A stretch of DNA of 6,727 nucleotides from Nitrospira sp. (lineage in GTDB: Bacteria > Nitrospirota > Nitrospiria > Nitrospirales > Nitrospiraceae), in assembly GCA_024998705.1 (NCBI GenBank), contig JACOEF010000037.1, forward strand, positions 1 to 6,727. The letters run 5' to 3'. A program made the translations under genes and the position numbers. The notes under the pieces were generated by a model that had not been told where the DNA came from, searched no databases, and saw only the letters and a list, made by a program, of their open reading frames with translations. Of the stretch, positions 1 through 6,436 are shown in pieces (within the stretch, counting starts at the first letter, position 1; every line of letters begins with the position of its first letter).

Positions 1-1804
1 CCGCATGTATACGAATAAGTGGCAGCGCAAGCTTCTTAAACACGTCTCCGATAGATGCGGAGGAATTGCCCCATTGCTCCTTGCACAGTTTCAGCTGACT
101 CAGCTTTGTGTAAATGTCTAAATTTTCCAGCCCAGCGATTATTTGAACGTACTCAAGTCTCCCAGCGAATTTAACCTTCGTACGCAAGCTGTCGAAGAAT
201 CCGCCTTTTAAGTCAAAGATGTGCTGCATACCGTTCAGCGCATCAATGGCACGCGCCATTGATGCTTCGTCACTTGGGTCTGTGTTGTTCCCAACTGCAT
301 TGAGAGAGCGACGGTTTTTATCGTCCTCAACTTTTGGTCTCTCCGCAAAGCGGTGGTCGGGTGGGCCGTGGTAGTTTTGGTGGTCGTTATGCTCGTTCCT
401 GAGCGTCTCAAACTTGGATGCTGCAGCTGAAAGATAGATGTTCTCCTGCGAGCCCTCCCCCAATTCAATTGCCGCTATTCGACTGAGTGTGGCAACGGTG
501 TCAGCCATGAAAATGTTGAGGTGGTTCTGATTAAACTGAAAGATCAGCTCGGTAATAAGGTCCTTTGTGTTGGGATAACGCCTTCCCACAAGAACTTCTG
601 CTAAGTGTTTTGTGCCACAAATATACAGTTCCGCCGGGTCGGCTATCCGTAACAGTGCGAGCGCAATGGCGGGGTCCACTTTATCCTGTTCGATGAGCGC
701 GGAGAGGTACGGTAGCAATGTATAGTTCAGCCACACCTTGTTGCGGTCGTCCCATCGGCCAAGCTTTGCTAGAGTCCTCAGGCCAGACGTACGAGAAAGT
801 CCTCGCCCAAACGATGCCCATGGAAACTTTTCCTCTTCCGAGGGCATATTGAGCTCGCAGATATTTGAAAGTGTATGGATGTCACTTTCTTCAAGCTCAT
901 CCCCTTTCAACTGACTAGAAAACATCAGGAGTTCGTTGGTGAATTGATAATCACCTGACCCTATGACATCCATCTGTTCCAGGCCAGCACGAAAGTATGA
1001 GGCAGTTTCATCAAAGCTTGCAGGCATGATCGCACGCGACAATTGGGCAAACAGAGATGCGCGGTGGACCACTTCGTCTTCGTGTTCGATCAGCCCTTTC
1101 GCTTTTAGCGCCGTCTTTCCCGCGAGTTCTTGAAGGTCACTTCTCCTGGAAAGTATTGAGCATACTTCAATTAGCGTTGCCGTATGCCCAACACCGTCTT
1201 CGCTCAACTTCGTCACAAAGGTTTCAACGGATGACGCTTTGAGGTCTCTCCTGCTCCAGAGGGAGAACATTAGAAGCTGGCGTCCTAATAGGTCAAAGAA
1301 TAGGTTCGTCTCCGAAGGAGACGAATAGTGTTCACGTGTCTTCCTGAGCTTTATCCAGGATTCAACCAACAATAAAAATGACTTGTCACCACGTCCTGTG
1401 CGTGAGGAAATGAGTGCCGCAAATATCTGGGTAAGTTCAAGCAGCGGCTCCAATCGCTCATCGATAAAGCGCTCTGCCCTTCGCTTCTCTTCGTAACTGA
1501 TGAGCTTCGTGTCGTCAGGGAGTTCTTGATCAGCCTTGCTAACATCCTCTAATTCAGTCTTAAACCTTTTCCGGAATGCCTCGCCTGTCGATCTGTTTGC
1601 AACGCGAGCGCCAACTTTAATAAGCTCTCTAGGAATGAGTAAATGTTCAGTAATGGTTTTTTTCTCAATCGCCGCACAGAGTGCCGTGTACGCAATAAAA
1701 GGAAACACTTCCTTATTCGAGAACCTATCCATGAAAGAGTATAAACTGGGTCTTTCATGTGGAATTGCTGACGTTATTGCGAACGCCTCCAAGTCGAGAC
1801 TCAT
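1..1804 (-). CDS. C-terminal helical (sensor-like) part of a STAND/Avs-type protein, 3' end outside the window
   Basis: The minus strand is open from the TAA at 1826-1828 to the window edge, in the same frame as the upstream nuclease-NTPase gene. From the first ATG (1804) it gives 601 residues without a stop. The product is soluble, largely alpha-helical and rich in Leu, Ala and Glu, with no signal peptide or membrane segment. A charged, low-complexity linker (about residues 470-515, rich in Asn, Asp, His and Arg) separates two helical blocks. I read it as the TPR-like C-terminal part of the same large protein, where STAND defence proteins recognise their trigger. The ATG at 1804 has no Shine-Dalgarno in the 20 bases before it, and the next in-frame ATG (residue 25) has none either, so independent initiation is doubtful. 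Re-initiation 21 nt after the upstream stop is possible. The open frame is certain. The role is inferred from position and helical character, and whether the half is made at all is unknown. Confidence 0.72.
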   Translation of the reverse strand, partial: MSLDLEAFAITSAIPHERPSLYSFMDRFSNKEVFPFIAYTALCAAIEKKTITEHLLIPRELIKVGARVANRSTGEAFRKRFKTELEDVSKADQELPDDTKLISYEEKRRAERFIDERLEPLLELTQIFAALISSRTGRGDKSFLLLVESWIKLRKTREHYSSPSETNLFFDLLGRQLLMFSLWSRRDLKASSVETFVTKLSEDGVGHTATLIEVCSILSRRSDLQELAGKTALKAKGLIEHEDEVVHRASLFAQLSRAIMPASFDETASYFRAGLEQMDVIGSGDYQFTNELLMFSSQLKGDELEESDIHTLSNICELNMPSEEEKFPWASFGRGLSRTSGLRTLAKLGRWDDRNKVWLNYTLLPYLSALIEQDKVDPAIALALLRIADPAELYICGTKHLAEVLVGRRYPNTKDLITELIFQFNQNHLNIFMADTVATLSRIAAIELGEGSQENIYLSAAASKFETLRNEHNDHQNYHGPPDHRFAERPKVEDDKNRRSLNAVGNNTDPSDEASMARAIDALNGMQHIFDLKGGFFDSLRTKVKFAGRLEYVQIIAGLENLDIYTKLSQLKLCKEQWGNSSASIGDVFKKLALPLIRIHA

Positions 1805-1825
1805 CGAAGTAGCAATGGCAGCGGA

Positions 1826-4549
1826 TTACATTAAGCCATCACGAATGACGCGATCTTGCTTACTGAAGTGGTCTTTGCTCATTTCGATGGTTTTTGTCTT
1901 TTTACAGGCGGAGGCCAGCTGTCCAATTAGCTTGCGTCTACGGGCAGCACCCAATTCGAGAAAAGATAAAGCAGCGGCAAGCATGCCGGGTTGTGATTTG
2001 AGGGCATCCAAAAACTGATTTACGTTCTCCGATGAAATGACTTCCATTGTTTGTGCTTGTTGCAGCAGATGAAAAATATGCTCGGCGACTTCGTAGGCAT
2101 ACCAGTCTTTCCATCTCTTCATAACGCGTGCTGCGTCGCTTCCTCGTCCTTGAGCCACAATGCACAAAGGAATTGCCGCTAGGTCCTGTCGTTCTGGTCC
2201 GCCCTTTTCCCTGCGGAATTCCTCATTCTGTTTATAGTAATGACGAAACCAATCTTCGGCATTAACAGCATGGCGGGATGCATCGCTTAGCTCACCGGAT
2301 AGCAAGCGCGCGATCGTAAGTCTCGCGTGTCGCGTTCCAGGCCAACCCGTACGCGTTTCGAATAATCGTCTAGTAGCATCAATATCCTTAGATGCAATGG
2401 CCAGATCGGGATTCTCCAGAATGTAGTCCGTGCCGCGCTCATTGACGGCGGCCAGCGTCGATAACTCCACTAATAGATGTACAAGTCGGTCGAAATCTGC
2501 CTTGCGCGAGGAATGAAGAACCGAAGCTTTCAGTCTTGCATAACGAATGTTTTGTTTGCCGACGGTGCTGGTGATTGAATTTGGGAAACGCTCATCAAAC
2601 GCCAAATCGAAGAGAAGCTTTCCATCATCGAGTTTCTGAAGAAGCCCTGGAAGCGCACTGGCCGCATACACCGATGTGTCCTGCTTTTTGAGGAGATTCT
2701 TGGCGAGAGAACGCAAAACTTTCTGGTCTGAACCATAGCTTTCACGCACAAATGTCTCGGTCGGCTCATCGCGAAACATCAGTCCATGTTTTGTCTGTTC
2801 CAACAGTGGGGCGAGATCGGCGGCGAAACTCTTTATAGCTCCAAGCTCCATGCTATGAGCGTCCGCATACTCCCCTAGCGGAACCGGCGGCGGCAGCACA
2901 GACAAGCCAGCGAGGAATGCGTTGATATCCGGTTCCTTATGGCCCCGCTTTAGCGCTTCATCGAGAGCTTTCGTAATGCGCGCCTTTAAAAGATCGTCCA
3001 GTTTTATGACCTTCTCGATTTCAGAAGAATCGAGTAATCCTCTGTCGCTGAGTGCAAGATGTTCAAGTATTCGGGGATTGCCCTCTGAACGCGAATATGC
3101 GACGAGGACTTGCGTTTCAGTCAATTTCGAAACGCGATTCCGAAGATACTTTTTCGCTTCCGCGATGCTGAACGGTTTCAGCTCGATCTCCTCGCACGGC
3201 ACTGTGCCTTTCGATTTACTGCGGCGGTGCGTCCGACAGCTAACAATGAGTTGAACTCCTGATACGGCACCCACATGATGGAAGCTCTCCAAGGTGAGCT
3301 TGGGGAATGGTGTCTCGCCTTTATCATTTGCATGCTCGGCAGCATTATCTATCGCATCGATGAACAACAAGAGCTGCTTCCCACGTGCTCCCCTTTGTAA
3401 AGTCGCCACAGCTTGAGAGAGCCTAGCCCGGAATGCTTTAACTAGTTGGTCAATGGCCCCATTGTTTGGAAGTAGCGGATCACACAAACCGTCGCACGCG
3501 AGCTTATTTACTATATGGACCAGTCCGCGCGCTGGGAGATGCCTGGCGTCCTCCTTTGCGCGATACGCGCCGCCGCCAAAGCAGTCGAAGAGGACTATTT
3601 CATGGCTCTTACCTAACGCCTTCGCAAGACTTTGAATGAAGACGGTTTTTCCAACGCCTCCATCGGCGTGAATCAACAACGGCTTATTAAGGTTCGGAAT
3701 CTTGCTGATAACAGCTGCGAGCTGTTCGCGTTCTACAATTTTACCCACTTCTGGAAAGCTTGCGGGACATGGAAGCAGGTCCTCGGGACCCTGCAATTCG
3801 AGGGCATCAAGAACATCTATCTTCGTGATGACGTTGTTTCCCGTACCGGCCATCCCGGCCTTCTCCCGGATCAAATGCCTCATAGCGCCAAGTCTGGCCC
3901 GAGCCATCGCGTCCGGAGCCACAGACCAGTCAGCTAATACGCGCGATAACTGTTGCTTGTTTTGTCTCAGGCTACCTGAGAGCGCTGTAATTGTGATTTT
4001 TTGTGCGAAACGAACAAGGTCTTTATCTTTGAATCCGCAAGCTGTTTTGAATTGATGAGCTTGCTTTTTCGCGTCGCCTGTTAATGAGGCTCCTGAAGCG
4101 AGCCCCTCAATCGCTTTTCTAAAGTCTGGATGCACCGGCCTGTTAGTTATTAGCTCGAACGTGAGCTTCTCCTGAACATTCGCCGCACCATGGTTTTTTT
4201 TATAGTCCTTATATGCCTCTGCGAACTTTTTGATTGTCTTATTTCCCTCACTAGCACGGTAAGGAATTGTCTCCGATCCCATGGAGTATTTGACCTGGGC
4301 GATAACGACAGAATTTGCCCAATCAAAAGATGGACGCTTCCCATAGTAAAAGACCAGGTCTGCGATCTCGATGGTTTCGGCTGACGCTCGCTCTTGGTCC
4401 GCAGGAGCGAGCCCTTCGACCGCTAAGCCTACAAATTCGTCGAGTGGCATTACCAATTGCAATGCCTTACGCGCTGCCCACGCCTCATGAAATTCATGAC
4501 CGTCTCGTGAAGCTCTAACCTTATCAATGGGGCGCAATTTCTTCCTCAT
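1826..4549 (-). CDS. STAND NTPase with N-terminal PD-(D/E)XK-like nuclease domain (Avs-like anti-phage protein), N-terminal part
   Basis: The product has 907 residues. Residues 1-210 resemble the Cap4/DUF4297-type dsDNA nuclease domain: a conserved start (RDGHEFHEAW, 15-24), an acidic strand (IADLVFYY, Asp64) and the catalytic-type strand VVIAQVKYS with the Q85-x-K87 motif. Residues about 265-500 form a P-loop NTPase: Walker A ADGGVGKT (295-302), the segment DCFGGGAYR (322-330) followed by a conserved RH, Walker B LLLFIDAIDNA (393-403) and a sensor-like VSCRTHR (436-442). From about 510 to the end it is all helical repeats. This order (nuclease, STAND NTPase, helical array) is that of Avs-type proteins, which sense a phage protein, oligomerise and degrade DNA. 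The start at 4549 is the only ATG before an upstream in-frame stop (4562-4564). Its Shine-Dalgarno is weak (GGGA close to the start). The frame stops at TAA 1826-1828 inside the helical region, then continues open, so this half alone lacks most of the expected sensor. The family call is good; the Avs subtype and the trigger are not determinable. Confidence 0.82.
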   Translation of the reverse strand: MRKKLRPIDKVRASRDGHEFHEAWAARKALQLVMPLDEFVGLAVEGLAPADQERASAETIEIADLVFYYGKRPSFDWANSVVIAQVKYSMGSETIPYRASEGNKTIKKFAEAYKDYKKNHGAANVQEKLTFELITNRPVHPDFRKAIEGLASGASLTGDAKKQAHQFKTACGFKDKDLVRFAQKITITALSGSLRQNKQQLSRVLADWSVAPDAMARARLGAMRHLIREKAGMAGTGNNVITKIDVLDALELQGPEDLLPCPASFPEVGKIVEREQLAAVISKIPNLNKPLLIHADGGVGKTVFIQSLAKALGKSHEIVLFDCFGGGAYRAKEDARHLPARGLVHIVNKLACDGLCDPLLPNNGAIDQLVKAFRARLSQAVATLQRGARGKQLLLFIDAIDNAAEHANDKGETPFPKLTLESFHHVGAVSGVQLIVSCRTHRRSKSKGTVPCEEIELKPFSIAEAKKYLRNRVSKLTETQVLVAYSRSEGNPRILEHLALSDRGLLDSSEIEKVIKLDDLLKARITKALDEALKRGHKEPDINAFLAGLSVLPPPVPLGEYADAHSMELGAIKSFAADLAPLLEQTKHGLMFRDEPTETFVRESYGSDQKVLRSLAKNLLKKQDTSVYAASALPGLLQKLDDGKLLFDLAFDERFPNSITSTVGKQNIRYARLKASVLHSSRKADFDRLVHLLVELSTLAAVNERGTDYILENPDLAIASKDIDATRRLFETRTGWPGTRHARLTIARLLSGELSDASRHAVNAEDWFRHYYKQNEEFRREKGGPERQDLAAIPLCIVAQGRGSDAARVMKRWKDWYAYEVAEHIFHLLQQAQTMEVISSENVNQFLDALKSQPGMLAAALSFLELGAARRRKLIGQLASACKKTKTIEMSKDHFSKQDRVIRDGLM

Positions 4550-4803
4550 TTTCCCAGCAATTCATCAAGAAGACGGGAGTCTGTGTAGTAAAAACATGAG
4601 GCACGGTTTCTGCCAATAGTGACCTACAAGGAAGGTTTTACCATTCGCTTAGTGACTAGAATAACAGCATTGTGAAGACTTTACCCAGCCTACAGATCAT
4701 GGCTCTCCGCAGAATTAACAAAAATTTTCACATGATAAGCAGTACGGTTGGAGATCTACACTCATGATTTTTGTACTACTATGACCATATGAATCAAGTG
4801 AAG

Positions 4804-4820
4804 CGGGGGCTGCGCCCCCG
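4804..4820. repeat. Perfect 7-bp GC hairpin with 3-nt loop
   Basis: CGGGGGC (4804-4810), loop TGC, GCCCCCG (4814-4820). It lies exactly where the low-GC gap becomes GC-rich. There is no T-run on either side, so it is not a standard intrinsic terminator. It could be a transcript-end structure for the rep operon, part of an origin, or a terminal hairpin of a mobile element. Confidence 0.7.
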
Positions 4821-4825
4821 ATCCC

Positions 4826-4861
4826 CCCGGCCGTCCGGTCCACTGGTCCGGAACGGCCGGG
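4826..4861. repeat. Long GC-rich inverted repeat (hairpin)
   Basis: Outer arms CCCGGCCGT (4826-4834) and ACGGCCGGG (4853-4861) pair perfectly over 9 bp, with A4852 bulged. The inner part CCGG-T-CCA-C-TGG-T-CCGG (4835-4851) continues the stem with one T-T mismatch. The result is an extended cruciform-capable structure starting five bases after the preceding hairpin. Such structures are common at single-strand and double-strand origins of rolling-circle replicons and at the ends of HUH elements. Which of these applies here is inference. Confidence 0.7.
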
Positions 4862-5007
4862 CGGCCTCGTTGGGCGGAGTCTTTGCGTTATTAATCTCCC
4901 CATGGTTTCAGTATTCCTCTTCGCTGCTCTGTGTTTGTAAGCAATCATCAGACAGAACGGCGGCCAAGCTGACGCATCGCCGCCTTGTGCAGGGTAGGAC
5001 CATTATT

Positions 5008-5045
5008 CCCTCTCACCCGTGGCGGATAGAGGACGGGTGACAGGG
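5008..5045. repeat. 13-bp inverted repeat just downstream of the rep operon
   Basis: The left arm 5008-5020 (CCCTCTCACCCGT) and right arm 5033-5045 (ACGGGTGACAGGG) are reverse complements with a single mismatch, separated by 12 nt. The repeat starts 26 nt beyond the stop of the last operon gene. On the transcribed minus strand the stem is followed by GGAATAATGG-type sequence rather than a U-tract, so an intrinsic terminator is only weakly supported. A Rep recognition site is the other plausible role. Confidence 0.65.
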
Positions 5046-5070
5046 ACAAACTGATTAGATTGGCTGCCCC

Positions 5071-5313
5071 TCATCGTCGCCGCGTCAGCCCCGCACAATC
5101 CGCACAGAGCCAGACCTCACTGAGGACATCGTCCACGACATAACAGAATCTCGCCCAGGCTCGTTCTGACTGGCAGAATTCACAGAGTCGTTGCTTGGTA
5201 GGTTCAGGACAGAGCCAGGCTTTCCGTGCACGGTCGTAGGTGGTCGCTTCCCGTCCGCAACAGGCTGGACCAAACAGGCTTGGCAGTTTGAGACTACATC
5301 GATGCCCAATCAT
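5071..5313 (-). CDS. Small zinc-ribbon-like protein of the rep operon, function unknown
   Basis: An 80-residue protein, third gene of the minus-strand operon. The start at 5313 is fixed by a strong Shine-Dalgarno (AGGAGGTG, 5326-5319) five bases upstream, which overlaps the end and stop codon of rep. The same frame extends far upstream as an open frame, but that part is only the shadow of rep. The C-terminal half carries CEFC (residues 44-47) and CADC (70-73), spaced as in a four-cysteine zinc ribbon, with aromatic residues between them and an Arg-rich tail (TRRR). The N-terminal half has further cysteines (6, 18, 19, 35), so a second metal site is possible. There is no signal peptide or membrane segment. 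Its place directly after rep suggests a helper or regulator in replication or copy control, but I recognise no named family. Confidence 0.72.
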   Translation of the reverse strand: MIGHRCSLKLPSLFGPACCGREATTYDRARKAWLCPEPTKQRLCEFCQSERAWARFCYVVDDVLSEVWLCADCAGLTRRR

Positions 5314-5315
5314 GG

Positions 5316-6029
5316 TCACACCTCCTGATAGACGAGCCCCTTCCCCAACACCAGTTGCAAAATGGTGCCACTGAACCAGATGGGATGCCCCGAGAGCAGA
5401 TCCTCCCAGGTCTTCAGGAACACGATCTTGGGGATTTCGATCTCGCCCCTGATCCGGCGATACGCGTTCCTCGTGGACCATTGGTTCCGCATCTCTTCCC
5501 ACAGCCGACTGATGGGAAACCCAAGCGACCGTTTCCAGGACCAGCACATATTCACGTAGCCGCATTGATCCTGGACATATTGGCTGATGACGTAACGACT
5601 CAGCCGGTTTCGGGACCGATGGCTGGGCTGGTAGGCCTTGATCCAGACGACCGGAGCCCCGTGGAGGGCCTGCCATTGCGATGAGAGCCATTCCTGCGAG
5701 ATCCAGAACCGGCGAGACCGTTCCCCATCCGGCACCCGCCAGGCCCAGAAGATGTGCAAGACGCCATGCCCTTCTTCCGTCCGAACTTGGTAGTACTCCA
5801 AGCCCTGAAACCCCCGCTGGCGTTCGATCCGTTGACGCAGTTGCTTGTGATGATAGGTCAGCTTCTCCGCATCCCCGCCCTCTGCCGTGGAGAGCGTGAC
5901 CCAGAGCACTTGGAAGTGGTGACATTCCCAGAACCACAGGAGCGACCGGACCCGTTGATAGCCCCGTTTCTGCTTTCTGGTCCATTCGCCGGCGACGGGC
6001 TCCCGCCGGAACTCCTTCCAGCGGCTCAT
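5316..6029 (-). CDS. Probable rolling-circle (HUH-type) replication initiator protein
   Basis: A 237-residue protein, basic and unusually rich in Trp, Arg and Gln. Three blocks match the HUH Rep layout in order: a hydrophobic beta strand FQVLWVTLST (39-48, motif I position); EEGHGVLHIFWAW (85-97, motif II position with His88 and His92); and LSRYVISQYVQDQ (143-155, motif III position with Tyr146 and Tyr151 as candidate nicking tyrosines), followed by a Trp-rich segment ending near residue 184. In this family Rep nicks one strand at the origin and stays joined to the 5' end. The histidines are spaced HxxxH rather than the textbook HxH, so the metal site is a variant or the match is imperfect. 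The start overlaps the upstream HTH stop (ATGA at 6029-6026), and GGAAGGTG (6041-6034) serves as Shine-Dalgarno. No helicase domain is present, so a host helicase would be needed. It could instead be a phage replication protein or a HUH transposase. Confidence 0.62.
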   Translation of the reverse strand: MSRWKEFRREPVAGEWTRKQKRGYQRVRSLLWFWECHHFQVLWVTLSTAEGGDAEKLTYHHKQLRQRIERQRGFQGLEYYQVRTEEGHGVLHIFWAWRVPDGERSRRFWISQEWLSSQWQALHGAPVVWIKAYQPSHRSRNRLSRYVISQYVQDQCGYVNMCWSWKRSLGFPISRLWEEMRNQWSTRNAYRRIRGEIEIPKIVFLKTWEDLLSGHPIWFSGTILQLVLGKGLVYQEV

Positions 6030-6232
6030 CGGGCACCTTCCGCCTGAGGGATCGCAGGCCTGAGACCGGCAGAGAGAATCCGCTCCAATTCCTCAATGGG
6101 AATCCGCACGGCACGGACCGATGGCTTCACATAGGCAATCTGCCGTTTCAGGATGTATTTCCTGATCGTGCTTTCCTTCAGCCCTAACCGGTTCGCGGCT
6201 TCTCGAATGGTGATCAATTTTGTACTAACCAT
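6026..6232 (-). CDS. Excisionase/MerR-like winged helix-turn-helix DNA-binding protein
   Basis: A 68-residue protein, first gene of the minus-strand rep operon. Residues about 7-53 form the small winged HTH typical of excisionase-family proteins: ITIREAANRLGL (7-18), the recognition helix KESTIRKYILKR (19-30), then a wing ending in the hallmark RIPIEELERIL (43-53). The start at 6232 is preferred over the ATG at 6262 because an essentially perfect Shine-Dalgarno (AAGGAGGTG, 6245-6237) lies 4 nt before it; the longer form would add ten residues that bury that site. The stop overlaps the rep start (ATGA), implying translational coupling. Its likely job is control of rep expression or of element excision, through the inverted repeat just upstream. 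The fold is clear; the role is inferred from its neighbours. Confidence 0.85.
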   Translation of the reverse strand: MVSTKLITIREAANRLGLKESTIRKYILKRQIAYVKPSVRAVRIPIEELERILSAGLRPAIPQAEGAR

Positions 6233-6236
6233 GGGG

Positions 6237-6245
6237 CACCTCCTT
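6237..6245 (-). promoter_or_regulatory. Strong ribosome-binding site that fixes the HTH gene start
   Basis: AAGGAGGTG on the minus strand, 4 nt upstream of the ATG at 6232. It decides the start of the HTH gene against the in-frame ATG at 6262. Confidence 0.85.
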
Positions 6246-6255
6246 GGAAGAGTGG

Positions 6256-6284
6256 TTGACAAGAGATCACGCCTAAAACATTAT
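6256..6284 (+). promoter_or_regulatory. Candidate sigma-70 promoter for the plus-strand gene
   Basis: TTGACA (6256-6261, full consensus -35), a 17-nt spacer, then CATTAT (6279-6284, four of six matches to TATAAT). A second TTGACA at 6300-6305 has only a weak -10 (TACACT, 6325-6330, 19-nt spacing). Either would drive the divergent plus-strand gene. The first is overlapped by the perfect inverted repeat, a classical arrangement for repression. Confidence 0.5.
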
Positions 6285-6293
6285 TAGGCGTGA
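6267..6293. promoter_or_regulatory. Perfect 10-bp inverted repeat, likely operator in the divergent control region
   Basis: TCACGCCTAA (6267-6276), spacer AACATTA, TTAGGCGTGA (6284-6293). Partial outer arms CAAGAG (6260-6265) and CTCTTG (6297-6302) extend the symmetry. It sits 35 nt upstream of the HTH gene start and overlaps the -10 of the plus-strand promoter candidate, so one bound protein could control both directions. There is no T-run, so it is not a terminator. The TAA-spacer-TTA centre faintly recalls Xer recombination sites, but the spacer is 7 nt and the arms are fully symmetric. Confidence 0.65.
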
Positions 6294-6436
6294 CTCCTCT
6301 TGACAGCCATTAGCAAGACAGAGGTACACTTGCCAAACAAATTCATCCCTAAATGGCCGTCGAGGCCGAGACTATTTTCGGTGGTGTTGGGATCAGGAAG
6401 ACCGAGAGGGTTCGGCGTGAGAAAGGAGCGGAAGGC

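Larger units (their letters stand above)
4550..5070. other. Intergenic region between the STAND gene and the rep operon
   Basis: Both flanking genes lie on the minus strand, so this gap holds the upstream region of the STAND gene and the downstream region of the rep operon. Positions 4620-4800 are about 39% G+C by hand count. From 4800 the sequence changes abruptly to about 80% G+C and carries two hairpins. The open frames here (for example 4771-5040 plus and 4715-4948 minus) lack Shine-Dalgarno sequences and run through the hairpins, so I do not call them. I found no convincing -35/-10 pair for the STAND gene and no tRNA-like sequence. Confidence 0.6.

Noticed and set aside
1536..2018. 160-residue open frame on the plus strand
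   Set aside because: It lies opposite the long STAND reading frame, spans its stop codon, has no Shine-Dalgarno and shows no recognisable motif; a shadow frame.
4804..4861. Intrinsic terminator for the rep operon
   Set aside because: Stable stems are present but no T-run follows on either strand, so terminator function is not supported by sequence alone.
4715..4948. 77-residue minus-strand frame in the intergenic region
   Set aside because: It overlaps the hairpins, has Pro/Gly/Arg-rich composition produced by the GC repeats, and no ribosome-binding site.
4771..5040. 89-residue plus-strand frame in the intergenic region
   Set aside because: It runs through both GC hairpins, lacks a ribosome-binding site and has no domain-like sequence.
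5314..6114. Long upstream extension of the zinc-ribbon frame, giving a 347-residue protein
   Set aside because: This part overlaps rep in another frame and has low-complexity Arg/Gly/Pro content; a strong ribosome-binding site places the true start at 5313.
6267..6293. Xer/dif-like recombination site
   Set aside because: The arms are a perfect 10-bp palindrome with a 7-nt spacer and little likeness to the XerC and XerD arms beyond TAA...TTA; an operator explains it better.
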